In this document: in pieces, positions 54,488-63,911 of the stretch | How positions within the stretch are numbered: the first letter of the stretch is position 1 | Layout: every line of letters starts with the position of its first letter | Assembly: GCF_001189955.1 (NCBI RefSeq) | Contig: NZ_LFLT01000001.1 | Location: 124,001 to 188,000, forward strand | Source of the DNA: Herbaspirillum chlorophenolicum | GTDB lineage: Bacteria > Pseudomonadota > Gammaproteobacteria > Burkholderiales > Burkholderiaceae_D | Length of the DNA: 64,000 bases | Direction of reading: 5' to 3' | Notes under the pieces: generated by a model | The model's input: the letters and a program-made list of their open reading frames with translations, nothing else | Database searches by the model: none | Told to the model about the DNA's origin: nothing | Position numbers and translations under genes: made by a program

Positions 54488-56065
54488 TCAATCGTTCTTG
54501 GCCTGCATGCGGCTCGGGCAAAAGCGGTTGACGCTGAATTCGGTAAACCAGGCCTTGAACTCCTGCCGCTGCTGTTCGGTCATGTGCAGGCCGCACTTGG
54601 TGCGGCGCCACAACACATCGTCGGCTTCGCAGGCCCATTCATGCACGGCCAGGTATTCCACTTCGCGCTGCCGCAGTCCGCCGCCGAAATCGCGTCCCAG
54701 TTCGGCGGAGGTTTGTGCTTCCCGCAGGATGCTGTGGCTCTTCAAGCCGTGGCGGGAAAACAGGCGCGCCAGATAGGCGGCATCGAGCTGCGCATACTTC
54801 TTTTGCAACCGTGCCACTTCGTCGGCCCGGTCGGCGCGCTTGAACTTGGCGCCGGGCAGGGCCTCGGTCGCGGTCCAGGAGGCGCGGTGCGCGCGGCTTT
54901 CCATCCAGGGCGCCAGCTTGTCCATGACCGACTCGGCCAGGCGGCGGTAGGTAGTGATCTTGCCGCCGTAGACCGAGACGCAGGGCAGTTCGCGTTCGGA
55001 CTGCAGCACCAGCGTGTAGTCGCGGGTGACGGCCGACGGATTGTCGGATTCGTCGTCGAACAGCGGACGCACGCCGGCGTAGCGCCAGGCGATGTCCCGT
55101 TCGTTGATCGGGTGTGCCAGGTATTGGTTGACCGCGCGCAGCAGGTAGGCCTCTTCCTCGGCGCTGATCTGCGCGCCGTGGTCCATGTTTTCTTGCGGGA
55201 CGTCGGTGGTGCCGATCAGGGTGTAGCGTTCTTCATAAGGAATCATGAAGACGATGCGCTTGTCATCGTTCTGCAGGATGTAGGCGTGTTCACCGTCGAA
55301 CAGGCGCGGCACCACGATATGGCTGCCGCGCACCAGCTTGACGGCGGCGTGCTTGGCCTGGTCGCCGGGGCTTGCATTGAGCAGATGATCCATTTTGGCC
55401 ACCCAGGGACCGGCCGTATTGACGATGGCGCGCGCCTGCACGGTGCTGCGTTCGCCGGTGCGGGTGTTTTCCAGCGTGCAGACCCAGCGGTTGTCGCCGC
55501 CGTCCTGGGATTCGCTGCGCTGCGCATCGACCAGGCGGGTGCGCGCCATGATTTCGGCGCCGTACTCCTGTGCGGAGAGCAGGTTGAAGATGACCAGCCG
55601 GGCATCGTCGACCCAGGCATCGGAATAGGCGAAGCCGCGCGTGATGCTCTTTTTCAGGCCGCTGGGATGCACCATGCGGTTCAGATGCACGCCCCTCGAT
55701 TTGGGCAGGCTGATGCGGCCGCCGATGTGGTCGTACAGCCAGAGGCCCAGGCGGATCATCCAGCGCGGGCGCAGGCCGGCCACGTGCGGCATGACGAAGC
55801 GCAGCGGCCAGGCGATGTGCGGGGCGATGTCGAGCAGGTGTTCGCGTTCGGACAGCGCTTCGGCCACCAGCCGGAATTCGTAGTATTCGAGATAGCGCAG
55901 GCCGCCATGGATCAGCTTGGTGCTGGCCGAGGAGGTCGCGCCGGCGAAGTCGGCCTGTTCGCACAAGGCCACCGACAGGCCGCGTCCGGCGGCATCGCGC
56001 GCCACGCCGGCGCCATTGATGCCGCCGCCGATCACCAGGATGTCGTAAAGGTGGTTGGTATTCAT
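54488..56065 (-). CDS. glpD: Aerobic glycerol-3-phosphate dehydrogenase
   Basis: A membrane-associated flavoenzyme oxidising glycerol-3-phosphate to dihydroxyacetone phosphate and feeding electrons to quinone. The 525-residue protein has the FAD motif VIGGGINGAGVARDAAGRG, the SASTKLIHGGLRYLEYYEF signature and the C-terminal DNA-like helical domain of GlpD. The start overlaps the regulator stop by ATGA, coupling the two. A glycerol kinase gene is not seen nearby. Confidence 0.96.
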   Translation of the reverse strand: MNTNHLYDILVIGGGINGAGVARDAAGRGLSVALCEQADFAGATSSASTKLIHGGLRYLEYYEFRLVAEALSEREHLLDIAPHIAWPLRFVMPHVAGLRPRWMIRLGLWLYDHIGGRISLPKSRGVHLNRMVHPSGLKKSITRGFAYSDAWVDDARLVIFNLLSAQEYGAEIMARTRLVDAQRSESQDGGDNRWVCTLENTRTGERSTVQARAIVNTAGPWVAKMDHLLNASPGDQAKHAAVKLVRGSHIVVPRLFDGEHAYILQNDDKRIVFMIPYEERYTLIGTTDVPQENMDHGAQISAEEEAYLLRAVNQYLAHPINERDIAWRYAGVRPLFDDESDNPSAVTRDYTLVLQSERELPCVSVYGGKITTYRRLAESVMDKLAPWMESRAHRASWTATEALPGAKFKRADRADEVARLQKKYAQLDAAYLARLFSRHGLKSHSILREAQTSAELGRDFGGGLRQREVEYLAVHEWACEADDVLWRRTKCGLHMTEQQRQEFKAWFTEFSVNRFCPSRMQAKND

Positions 56066-57054
56066 GTCGTGCTTTCCTTGCCGTCGGCTGCGCGGATCTG
56101 TTCCACCAGCAGGCGTGCGCTCGGCTCGTCGATCACCAGTTCATTGATGAAGCCGCCTTGCAGCGCTGCGCGCAGGCCCGGGATCTTGCCGCGGCCCGAC
56201 ACCACGCAGATCGAATGCGCGGCGCGCTGGAAGCAATCCATGTCGGGGCCGCTGCTGCGCGCGTTGAGTGCGACGTCGCGCCAGCTGCCGTCTTCGCGGA
56301 AGAACACGGTGGCGATATCGCCTACCAGGCCTTCTTCCCGGATCAGCTTGCGCTCTTCGTCGGATAAATAGCCGCCGGTATGGACGTGGCTGCCGGTGGC
56401 TTCGGCGCCGATGGAGAACAGCAGGATGGAAGCGCTGTCCTGCAGCGCGCGGATGGATTTGATGCTTCTTTCGCGCCACAGCGCGGTGCGGGTGTCGGCG
56501 TAGTCGAAAAAGGCCGGCACCGGGAAATGGTGGGCGCGCGCGCCGTAGTTCTGCGCGAAGCGCGAGACGATGGATTCGCCGATGGTATTGACGAAATTGA
56601 GGCCGGTGCCGGAGCCGTTCAACTGCACCACGTCGACATCATGGACGTGCTTGGGCAGCAGCCTGTCGGCGATTTCGGCCACGGTGGTGCCCCAGGCCAG
56701 GCCGATCACGGTGGACGGCGCCACCAGCGAACTGACATAGGCGGCGGCATGTCCGGCCACGCGCTGCAGGGTTTCCTTCTCGGTGGCGGCGGCCGAGACC
56801 GGCACCACCTGGATCGAGCGCAACTGGTAGCGTTCGGCGATGGCGGTTTCGAGGTTGCCGGAGACTTCCTGCGGATCGTGCACGCGGATTTCCACCAGGC
56901 CGCGGTCCAGTGCATAGGACAGCAGGCGCGACACCGTAGCGCGCGAAGTGCCGATTTCCTCGGCGATCGCGGCAGTGGTCATGTTCTGGAAGTAATACAG
57001 GCGCGCTACGCGCACGGCCATGTACGCTGTTTCCTGGCGTTCCCCGTTAGCCAT
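56062..57054 (-). CDS. SorC/DeoR-type sugar-binding transcriptional regulator
   Basis: A 330-residue regulator with an N-terminal helix-turn-helix (MTTAAIAEEIGTSRATVSRLL around residues 25-45) and a large sugar-phosphate-binding domain with the motif STVIGLAWGTTVAEIADRL and VVSGRGKIPGLRAAL. SorC proteins respond to phosphorylated sugars such as glycerol-3-phosphate-like ligands. It is first in the minus-strand run and overlaps glpD, so it probably controls its own operon. TGAACG boxes flank its promoter. Confidence 0.88.
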   Translation of the reverse strand: MANGERQETAYMAVRVARLYYFQNMTTAAIAEEIGTSRATVSRLLSYALDRGLVEIRVHDPQEVSGNLETAIAERYQLRSIQVVPVSAAATEKETLQRVAGHAAAYVSSLVAPSTVIGLAWGTTVAEIADRLLPKHVHDVDVVQLNGSGTGLNFVNTIGESIVSRFAQNYGARAHHFPVPAFFDYADTRTALWRERSIKSIRALQDSASILLFSIGAEATGSHVHTGGYLSDEERKLIREEGLVGDIATVFFREDGSWRDVALNARSSGPDMDCFQRAAHSICVVSGRGKIPGLRAALQGGFINELVIDEPSARLLVEQIRAADGKESTT

Positions 57055-57064
57055 TTTTCTCGCT

Positions 57065-57199
57065 TGAACGAATGATCATTAATATTGAACGTTTGTAACA
57101 ATAATGAAATTGATGCGATAAGTAAAGGCTTATCGATGTGGCTCTGCAGCAGTTGGGGATAGTAATGAGCTTTTGTTACGGCTTGATGAACGAATGTTC
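57065..57199. promoter_or_regulatory. Three TGAACG boxes at the regulator promoter
   Basis: TGAACGAATGATC (57065-57077), TGAACGTTTGTAA (57086-57098) and TGAACGAATGTTC (57187-57199) share the core TGAACGnnTG. The first two are 21 bases apart (two helical turns) and touch the predicted -10 and start site; the third is 101 bases further upstream, suited to a DNA loop. Confidence 0.6.
57098..57126 (-). promoter_or_regulatory. Predicted promoter of the SorC-glpD-ugp operon
   Basis: On the minus strand TTTACT (57121-57126) and TATTGT (57098-57103) are 17 bases apart. The start would lie near 57091, within the second TGAACG box. Confidence 0.5.
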
Positions 57200-57294
57200 T
57201 GAGGATTTTTGAGGGAGGGAAGCGGCAGGATTCATCCCGCACAGGGTGGGGCTTGACGCCTGCTGCCATGCGCCGGGCTGCATGCATTGCGCCA

Positions 57295-57326
57295 GAAAAA
57301 AAGCGACGCCAGGCGTCGCTTTTGAT
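57295..57326 (-). terminator. Terminator after the GNAT gene
   Basis: AAGCGACGCC / GGCGTCGCTT with a one-base centre and a run of Ts on the minus strand lies 20 bases past the GNAT stop codon. Confidence 0.85.
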
Positions 57327-57345
57327 CGAGGGAGAGCCGTCCGGC

Positions 57346-57825
57346 TCAGTACCGCATTACCCGGCGCATCACGATAGGCGGCGCTTCGTTCGGGTTGGCG
57401 CGGGTGTATTCGAGTTCGGGGGCGATTTCGAAGCCGAAGGCGGCATACAGGTCGACCAGTTGCGCCTGGTCGGTACGCACGGCCAGCCGCAGCTCGCGCA
57501 CATCGGCGGCCTGGGCGCGGTGGATTAGCGCTTCCATCAGGTGCTGCGAGAGGCGTTCGCCGCGGAAGGCGGGCGAGATGCCCATGCGGCGGATTTCCCA
57601 GACATCCCGTTCGGTATCCAGCGGCAGCCAGCGCACCGAGCCGGCGGGAATTTCCCCGCGTAGCAGGATGAAGGCGCCGCCATGCTGCAGGTCTTCGATG
57701 ACGTGGTCCGGCTCCTCGCGGTGGCCGGACGAATTCGGAGCCACCTTGTTGGCCCAGCTGGTGCGGGTCAGTTCCGCAATCAGCAGGGCATCTTCAGAGG
57801 TGGCTTCGCGTATCAGCAGTTCCAT
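57346..57825 (-). CDS. GNAT family N-acetyltransferase
   Basis: A 159-residue acetyltransferase. MELLIREATSEDALLIAELTRTSW is the opening strand-helix, GSVRWLPLDTERDVWEIRRMGISPAFRGERLSQHLME carries the acetyl-CoA loop, and YAAFGFEIAPELEY is the closing segment. The substrate is unknown. It is downstream of metG on the same strand, 39 bases away, and may be cotranscribed. Confidence 0.85.
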   Translation of the reverse strand: MELLIREATSEDALLIAELTRTSWANKVAPNSSGHREEPDHVIEDLQHGGAFILLRGEIPAGSVRWLPLDTERDVWEIRRMGISPAFRGERLSQHLMEALIHRAQAADVRELRLAVRTDQAQLVDLYAAFGFEIAPELEYTRANPNEAPPIVMRRVMRY

Positions 57826-57864
57826 GGCGTCGTCTGGTCTTCCCGTATTGCAGGCACTTGCCGA

Positions 57865-59928
57865 TCAGCGCACGCGCATGCCCGGTTCCGCGCCGGGCCA
57901 CGGGGTGAGTACATAGATGCCCGGATTGGCCTTCTCATCCTTGGCCGACGCCGCCAGCACCATGCCTTCGGAGATGCCGAACTTCATCTTGCGCGGCGCC
58001 AGGTTGGCCACCATCACGGTCAGCTTGCCGACCAGCTCTTCCGGCTTGTAGGCCGAGGCGATGCCGGAGAACACGTTGCGGGTTTTGCCTTCGCCGGCGT
58101 CCAGCGTCAGGCGCAGCAGCTTGGTCGAGCCTTCCACTGCTTCGCAGTTGACGATCTTGGCGATGCGCAGGTCGACCTTGGCGAAGTCGTCGATGGAGAT
58201 TTCCGGCGCCAGCTCTTCGATGCCGCTCTCTGCTGCAGCAGGTGCGGCGGCAGCAGGTTCAGGGGCGTCGAACAACGCATCCAGCATCTTCGGGTCGACG
58301 CGTTGCATCAGGTGCGCGTAGGCGTTGATCACGTGGCCGTCGGCCAGCGGCGCACTGACGTCGCTCCACTGGAAGGGCTGCACGTTGAGGAAGGATTCCA
58401 CTTGCGCAGCCAGTTGCGGCAGCACCGGTTTCAGATAGACGGTCAGGATGCGGAAGGCTTCCAGCAGGCGGCTGCAGACTTCGTGCAGTTGCGCGTCGCG
58501 GGCGGTGTCCTTGGCCAGTTCCCACGGCTTGTTGGCGTCGACGTAGGCGTTGATGGCGTCGGCTTGTTCCATCACCAGGCGCAGGGCCTTGCCGTATTCG
58601 CGCTGCTCGTACAGCGAGCGGATGTCGCCGGCCACGCCGCGTAGCTTGGCGAGGAAAGCGTCGTCGCCGGTCGCCCACTGGGTGGAGACACGGCCGTCGA
58701 AGCGCTTGGCGATGAAGCCGGCCGCGCGGCTGGCGATGTTGACGTACTTGCCGATCAGGTCGGCATTGACGCGGGCGACGAAGTCGTCCGGGTTGAAGTC
58801 GACGTCTTCCACCTTGGCGTTGAGCTTGGCGGCGATGTAATAGCGCAGCCATTCCGGGTTCATGCCGATATCGAGGTAGCGCAGCGGCGAGATGCCGGTG
58901 CCGCGCGACTTCGACATCTTTTCGCCGGAGACGGTGATGAAGCCGTGGGCGAACACGTTGGTCGGCGTCTTGCGGCCGGCGAACTTGAGCATGGCGGGCC
59001 AGAACAGCGTGTGGAAGTAGGTGATGTCCTTGCCGATGAAGTGGAACTGCTCGGTCTTGTCATCGGCCATGAAGGCGTCGAAGTCGCGGCCGGTCTTGCT
59101 GAAGTAGTTCTTCAGCGAGGCCAGGTAGCCGATCGGCGCGTCCAGCCAGACGTAGAAGTACTTGCCCGGCGCGTCCGGGATCTCGATGCCGAAGTAGGGG
59201 GCGTCGCGGGAAATGTCCCAGTCGCCCAGGCCGCCTTCGCCGTCCAGCCATTCGCGGCACTTGTTGGCCACTTCCGGCTGCAGGCGATTGTTGTCCAGCG
59301 CCCATTCGCGCAGGAAGGCCACGCACTTTGGGTCCGACAGCTTGAAGAAGAAGTGCTCGGACGACTTCATCACCGGCGTCGCGCCCGACAGGGTCGAGTA
59401 CGGATTCTTCAGGTCGGTCGGCGAATAGACCGCGCTGCAGTTCTCGCAGGAGTCGCCGTACTGGTCCTTGGTGCCGCACTTGGGGCACTCGCCCTTGATG
59501 TAGCGGTCCGGCAGGAACATGTTCTTGACCGGGTCGAAGAACTGGTCGATGGTCTTGGTCGAGATCAGCTTGGCTTCGTCGCGCAGGGCGCGGTAGATCT
59601 CTTGCGACAGTTCGTGGTTCTCGGGGCTGTCGGTAGAGCTCCAGTTGTCGAAGGCGATGTGGAAGCCGTCCAGGTATTGCTTGCGTCCGGCAGCGATGTT
59701 GGCCACGAACTGCTGCGGCGTCACGCCGGCCTTTTCGGCCGCGATCATGATCGGCGCCCCGTGCGCGTCGTCGGCGCCGACGAAATGGACTTCATTGCCC
59801 TGCATTCGCTGGAACCGGACCCAGATGTCGGCCTGGATGTACTCCATGATGTGGCCGATGTGGAACGCGCCGTTGGCGTAGGGGAGTGCGGTCGTGACGA
59901 AGAGTTGGCGGGGTGCTGAAGTGCTCAT
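57865..59928 (-). CDS. metG: Methionyl-tRNA synthetase
   Basis: Charges tRNA-Met. The 687-residue protein has HIGH within [14 protein letters not shown], a zinc-binding [17 protein letters not shown], the KMSKS loop [12 protein letters not shown], an anticodon-binding helical domain and a C-terminal tRNA-binding OB domain ([20 protein letters not shown]). The OB domain is related to the separate csaA gene in this window. The ATG at 59928 is chosen; a TTG two codons upstream is not needed. It is divergent from apbC, a common arrangement. Confidence 0.96.
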   Translation of the reverse strand: MSTSAPRQLFVTTALPYANGAFHIGHIMEYIQADIWVRFQRMQGNEVHFVGADDAHGAPIMIAAEKAGVTPQQFVANIAAGRKQYLDGFHIAFDNWSSTDSPENHELSQEIYRALRDEAKLISTKTIDQFFDPVKNMFLPDRYIKGECPKCGTKDQYGDSCENCSAVYSPTDLKNPYSTLSGATPVMKSSEHFFFKLSDPKCVAFLREWALDNNRLQPEVANKCREWLDGEGGLGDWDISRDAPYFGIEIPDAPGKYFYVWLDAPIGYLASLKNYFSKTGRDFDAFMADDKTEQFHFIGKDITYFHTLFWPAMLKFAGRKTPTNVFAHGFITVSGEKMSKSRGTGISPLRYLDIGMNPEWLRYYIAAKLNAKVEDVDFNPDDFVARVNADLIGKYVNIASRAAGFIAKRFDGRVSTQWATGDDAFLAKLRGVAGDIRSLYEQREYGKALRLVMEQADAINAYVDANKPWELAKDTARDAQLHEVCSRLLEAFRILTVYLKPVLPQLAAQVESFLNVQPFQWSDVSAPLADGHVINAYAHLMQRVDPKMLDALFDAPEPAAAAPAAAESGIEELAPEISIDDFAKVDLRIAKIVNCEAVEGSTKLLRLTLDAGEGKTRNVFSGIASAYKPEELVGKLTVMVANLAPRKMKFGISEGMVLAASAKDEKANPGIYVLTPWPGAEPGMRVR

Positions 59929-60101
59929 TGGCAATGCTGGCTGTGCGGAGGTGAAAGGGAAAAACGATCATTCTATCAGCCACGGCGCAATGAGCGCAGA
60001 AGTTGCTCCTTTGGAAATGGGAATTGCCGGTTTCCAGGGCCGGGCGCGAGGCGGCCAAAGGCCGATTGGTTTAGACTTGCGGCATTCATGAAGGAGAGTC
60101 A

Positions 60102-61190
60102 ATGAGCATCACCGTGGAAGAAGTCAAGGCGGCCCTGTTGCAGGTGATCGATCCCAATACCGGCCGCGATCTCATCAGCGGCAAGGAAGCCAAGAACATC
60201 CGCGTCGAGGGTGGCCGCGTGCTGCTGGACGTGGAGCTGGGCTATCCGGCCAGGAGCCAGGTCGAACCGATCCGCCGGCTGGTGGCCGATGCGCTGGGCA
60301 AGCTGCCGGGTGTCGCCGGCGTCGAGGCCAACGTGTATTTCAAGATCGTCGCGCATGCGGTGCAGCGCGGCATCAAGTTGAAGAGCAACGTCAAGAACAT
60401 CATCGCCGTGGCCTCCGGCAAGGGCGGCGTGGGCAAATCCACCACCGCGGTCAACCTGGCGCTGGCGCTGGCGGCCGAGGGCGCGCAGGTCGGCATCCTG
60501 GATGCCGATATCTACGGCCCTTCGCAGCCGATGATGATGGGCATTTCCGGCCAGCCGGAAACCAAGGACGGCAAGACCATGGAGCCGCTGGAGAACCACG
60601 GCCTGCAGGTTTCCTCGATCGGTTTCATGATCGACCCCGACGAGCCGATGGTCTGGCGCGGCCCCATCGTCACCCAGGCCCTGCAGCAGTTGCTGGACCA
60701 GACCAACTGGCGCGACCTGGACTACCTCGTGGTCGACATGCCGCCCGGCACCGGCGACGTGCAGCTGACCCTGTCGCAGAAGGTGCCGGTGACCGGCGCG
60801 GTGATCGTCACCACGCCGCAGGACATCGCGCTGCTGGACGCGCGCAAGGGCTTGCGCATGTTCGAGAAGGTCGGCATCCCGATCCTGGGCATCGTCGAGA
60901 ACATGAGCATGCACGTGTGCTCCAACTGCGGCCATGCCGAGCCGATCTTCGGCGTGGGCGGTGGCGAGAGGATGTGCGCCGACTTCGGCGTGGATTTCCT
61001 GGGCGCCTTGCCGCTGACCATGGAGATCCGCCAGCAGACCGATTCCGGCACCCCCACCGTGGTGGCCGACCCGGATGGCAAGGTGGCGGAAATTTACAAG
61101 AACATTGCGCGCCGTGTCGCGGTCAAAGTGGCCGAGAAGGCCCGTGACATGACCAGTAAATTCCCCAGCATCGTGATCCAGAACGACTGA
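60102..61190 (+). CDS. apbC: Fe-S carrier protein ApbC/Mrp
   Basis: A P-loop ATPase that carries and delivers Fe-S clusters. The 362-residue protein has an N-terminal MIP18/DUF59 domain (residues 1-90), Walker A GKGGVGKST at 106-113, ILDADIYGPSQP and the cluster-binding HVCSNCGH. AAGGAGAG precedes the ATG. It could assist cluster supply to enzymes such as CysI and CysH. Confidence 0.95.
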   Translation: MSITVEEVKAALLQVIDPNTGRDLISGKEAKNIRVEGGRVLLDVELGYPARSQVEPIRRLVADALGKLPGVAGVEANVYFKIVAHAVQRGIKLKSNVKNIIAVASGKGGVGKSTTAVNLALALAAEGAQVGILDADIYGPSQPMMMGISGQPETKDGKTMEPLENHGLQVSSIGFMIDPDEPMVWRGPIVTQALQQLLDQTNWRDLDYLVVDMPPGTGDVQLTLSQKVPVTGAVIVTTPQDIALLDARKGLRMFEKVGIPILGIVENMSMHVCSNCGHAEPIFGVGGGERMCADFGVDFLGALPLTMEIRQQTDSGTPTVVADPDGKVAEIYKNIARRVAVKVAEKARDMTSKFPSIVIQND

Positions 61191-61253
61191 TGACGATGTG
61201 GGTCATGAGCAGGGGAACGTTGTTCCATCCATTTAAATAAAAGGAGATTGCCC

Positions 61254-61679
61254 ATGATTACCCATCGCTATCCGCGCCTGCTCAACAGCGTGTTCGCGGC
61301 GTCGCTGCTGATGGCCGGCCTGGTGTCGTCGGCAGCGTATGCCGCCGACAAATCGGTTTCCATCCTTGAGCCCAAGGATGGCGCCACCGTTTCCAGTCCG
61401 TTCAAGGTGAAGTTTGGCGTCACCGGAATGACCGTGCATCCCGCCACTGAAATCATCGAAGGCACCGGCCACCATCATTTGCTGATCAACATGGGGCCGA
61501 TCAAGGAAGGCGAGGTCATCCCCATGGATGCTACCCATTTGCACTACGGCAAGGGACAGACCGAGGCCGAAGTGACGCTGCCGCCCGGTCAGTACAAGCT
61601 GACCGCCCAGTTCGCCAATGGCGCGCACCAGTCCTATGGGCCGGCCATGGCCAAGACCATCAATATCACTGTGAAGTGA
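61254..61679 (+). CDS. Periplasmic DUF4399 protein
   Basis: A 141-residue secreted protein with a signal peptide (about residues 1-27, ending AYA-AD). The mature part has the DUF4399 pattern: VSILEPKDGATVSSPFKVKFGVTGM, GHHHLLINMGP and LPPGQYKLTAQFANGAHQSYGPAM. The histidine-rich GTGHHHLLI looks like a metal site. The function is unknown. The ATG has a perfect AAGGAG upstream. Confidence 0.87.
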   Translation: MITHRYPRLLNSVFAASLLMAGLVSSAAYAADKSVSILEPKDGATVSSPFKVKFGVTGMTVHPATEIIEGTGHHHLLINMGPIKEGEVIPMDATHLHYGKGQTEAEVTLPPGQYKLTAQFANGAHQSYGPAMAKTINITVK

Positions 61680-61830
61680 GCGTAGACAGGTTCCGATGCA
61701 TCCGGGCGCCGCGCCGGCATGGCGTGGCGGCCCTCAAAGGCAGTAAAATACCGGTTTTCCGATTGACGACCCTTCACCGTTCGACGGCTTTGGCGTGCCA
61801 AGGCCGTTTTGGTTTTTACCTGCCCCGACC

Positions 61831-63231
61831 ATGACCGCAACCACTGTCCGTACTCGCTTCGCTCCCAGTCCCACCGGCTACCTGCACCTGGGCGGCGCCC
61901 GCACCGCGCTGTTCTCGTGGGCCTATGCCCGCCGTTTCGGCGGCACTTTCGTGCTGCGCATCGAAGACACCGACCTGGAGCGTTCGACCCCGGAAGCGGT
62001 GCAAGCCATCATCGAAGGCATGCAATGGCTCGGCCTGGAGCATGACGAAGGCCCGTTCTACCAGATGAAGCGCATGGACCGCTACCGCGAGGTAGTGGCG
62101 CAGATGCTGGAGCAGGGCACTGCTTACTACTGCTATTGCTCGCCGGAAGAAGTCGAAGCCATGCGCGAGCGCCAGCGCGCTGCCGGCGACAAGCCGCGCT
62201 ACGACGGTACCTGGCGTCCGGAGCCGGGCAAGACCCTGCCGGCCATTCCTGAAGGCCGCAAGCCGGTGGTGCGCTTCAAGAATCCGCTCGATGGCGAGGT
62301 CACCTGGAACGACGTGGTCAAGGGACCGATCACGATTTCCAATCGCGAAATGGACGACCTGGTCATCGCCCGCCCGGACGGCACGCCGACCTATAACTTC
62401 TGCGTGGTGGTGGACGACTGGGACATGAAGATCACCCACGTCATTCGCGGCGACGACCACGTCAACAACACGCCGCGCCAGATCAACATCCTCAAGGCGC
62501 TGGGCGGCACGCTGCCTGAATACGGCCACGTGCCGATGATCCTTGGGGCCGATGGCGAGAAGCTGTCCAAGCGCCACGGTGCGGTGAGCGTGATGGACTA
62601 TCCGGCGCAAGGCTACCTGCCGGAAGCGATGCTGAACTATCTCGCCCGCCTGGGCTGGAGCCACGGCGACGACGAGATCTTCTCGATGCAGCAGTTCTGC
62701 GAATGGTTCGACCTGGATCACTTGACCAAGGCGCCGGCGCAGTTCAATCCCGAAAAACTGAACTGGCTCAACAACCACTACATCAAGCTGGCCGACAACG
62801 CGCGCCTGGCGACGCTGGTGCGTCCGCTGCTGGAAAAGGACGGGGCTTCCTTCGAGGGCGCGCCCGATCTGGATGCGGTGATTGGATTGTTGAAGGACCG
62901 TGCCAACACCATCAACGAGATTGCGGCCGCGGCCCTGATGTTCTACCGCCAGCCGGCGCCGGAAGCGGCGCTGGTCGAGCAGCACATCACCGAAGCCATC
63001 AAGCCGGCGCTGGCCGAATTCGCGCAGCGTTGCGCCACCGTCGAATGGACCAAGGAAGCGATCGCGCCGATGATCAAGGAAGTGCTGGCCGCGCACAAAC
63101 TGAAGATGCCGCAGCTGGCCATGCCGCTGCGCCTGATCGTGGCAGGGCAATTACAGACGCCTGCGATCGACGCCGTGCTGCAATTGTTTGGCCGCGATGT
63201 GGTGTTGGCGCGCCTGAAAAATACTCTTTAA
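61831..63231 (+). CDS. gltX: Glutamyl-tRNA synthetase
   Basis: Charges tRNA-Glu, needed for translation and for tetrapyrrole (C5-pathway) synthesis. The 466-residue protein has [20 protein letters not shown] (HIGH-type), the KLSKRHGAV loop and the C-terminal anticodon-binding domain. The start MTATTVRT is preferred over an in-frame ATG-like site 12 codons upstream. Two tRNA-Glu genes lie directly downstream, so synthetase and substrate tRNA genes are adjacent. Confidence 0.96.
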   Translation: MTATTVRTRFAPSPTGYLHLGGARTALFSWAYARRFGGTFVLRIEDTDLERSTPEAVQAIIEGMQWLGLEHDEGPFYQMKRMDRYREVVAQMLEQGTAYYCYCSPEEVEAMRERQRAAGDKPRYDGTWRPEPGKTLPAIPEGRKPVVRFKNPLDGEVTWNDVVKGPITISNREMDDLVIARPDGTPTYNFCVVVDDWDMKITHVIRGDDHVNNTPRQINILKALGGTLPEYGHVPMILGADGEKLSKRHGAVSVMDYPAQGYLPEAMLNYLARLGWSHGDDEIFSMQQFCEWFDLDHLTKAPAQFNPEKLNWLNNHYIKLADNARLATLVRPLLEKDGASFEGAPDLDAVIGLLKDRANTINEIAAAALMFYRQPAPEAALVEQHITEAIKPALAEFAQRCATVEWTKEAIAPMIKEVLAAHKLKMPQLAMPLRLIVAGQLQTPAIDAVLQLFGRDVVLARLKNTL

Positions 63232-63261
63232 AAAATAAATGAGGGTTTTTCAAAAAAGGTG

Positions 63262-63290
63262 TTGTCTTTTGAAAGTAGGTATTGCATAAT
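63262..63290 (+). promoter_or_regulatory. Predicted promoter of the tRNA cluster
   Basis: TTGTCT (63262-63267) and CATAAT (63285-63290) have a 17-base spacer. The start near 63297 is just before tRNA-Ala. Confidence 0.6.
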
Positions 63291-63305
63291 CTCGCTTCTT
63301 CGCAA

Positions 63306-63381
<76 letters not shown>

Positions 63382-63448
63382 GCGACCCGCAGTAGTTTGG
63401 CGGTGATTTCAAGCGAAGCTTGATTGAAGAAAAAAGCAGTACCTGTAT

Positions 63449-63524
63449 GTCCCCATCGTCTAGAGGCCTAGGACATCACCCTTTCACGGTGAGTACGGGG
63501 GTTCGAATCCCCCTGGGGACGCCA
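63449..63524 (+). tRNA. tRNA-Glu (TTC), copy 1
   Basis: A 76-base gene. The acceptor stem GTCCCCA/TGGGGAC, the D-arm TCTAGAGGCCTAGGAC, the anticodon loop CTTTCAC with anticodon TTC at 63483-63485 and T-arm GTTCGAATCC are intact, with CCA encoded. Confidence 0.95.
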
Positions 63525-63582
63525 GATTTCAATATCGGCGTTGTGACCCAGCAGGCAACGCAGGTATAAAAGCAAGATACGT

Positions 63583-63658
63583 GTCCCCATCGTCTAGAGG
63601 CCTAGGACATCACCCTTTCACGGTGAGTACGGGGGTTCGAATCCCCCTGGGGACGCCA
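63583..63658 (+). tRNA. tRNA-Glu (TTC), copy 2
   Basis: Identical in sequence to the copy at 63449-63524; anticodon TTC at 63617-63619. The spacers between the two copies differ in sequence from other spacers. It is followed by a terminator. Confidence 0.95.
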
Positions 63659-63667
63659 GGAATATAC

Positions 63668-63697
63668 AAAAAGCCCGCATCAGCGGGCTTTTTTGTT
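63668..63697 (+). terminator. Terminator after the tRNA cluster
   Basis: AAGCCCGC / GCGGGCTT with ATCA loop and a T run of six begins about 10 bases after the last tRNA. A second similar stem, AGCCCGC / GCGGGCT (63767-63784), followed by TGATTGTTTTT, may be a back-up. Confidence 0.88.
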
Positions 63698-63911
63698 TCT
63701 GGCATGTCTTCCGCAGGCGCCATGTCCGCGCGCATGCCCATCATCGACATTCAAGCGACAGAGCCGAGCCCGCCATCGCGGGCTTGATTGTTTTTGCGCT
63801 ATCCTGCACGGCAGCCCAGCGGCCGCCCTGAGATCCTGAACAGGTCCCAGGATGCGTGCCCGGGACGACCGCCGGCAAGGCGGCACATCAAGAGACAAAC
63901 CAGGAGCGCAC

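Noticed and set aside
54476-56371. 631-codon open frame on the plus strand opposite glpD
   Set aside because: Shadow of glpD and the regulator gene; no motif, no start signal.
63449-63658. Two tRNA-Glu copies as att sites of an integrated element
   Set aside because: Both copies are complete and only 58 bases apart, and no integrase or foreign cargo is present; simple tandem duplication explains them.
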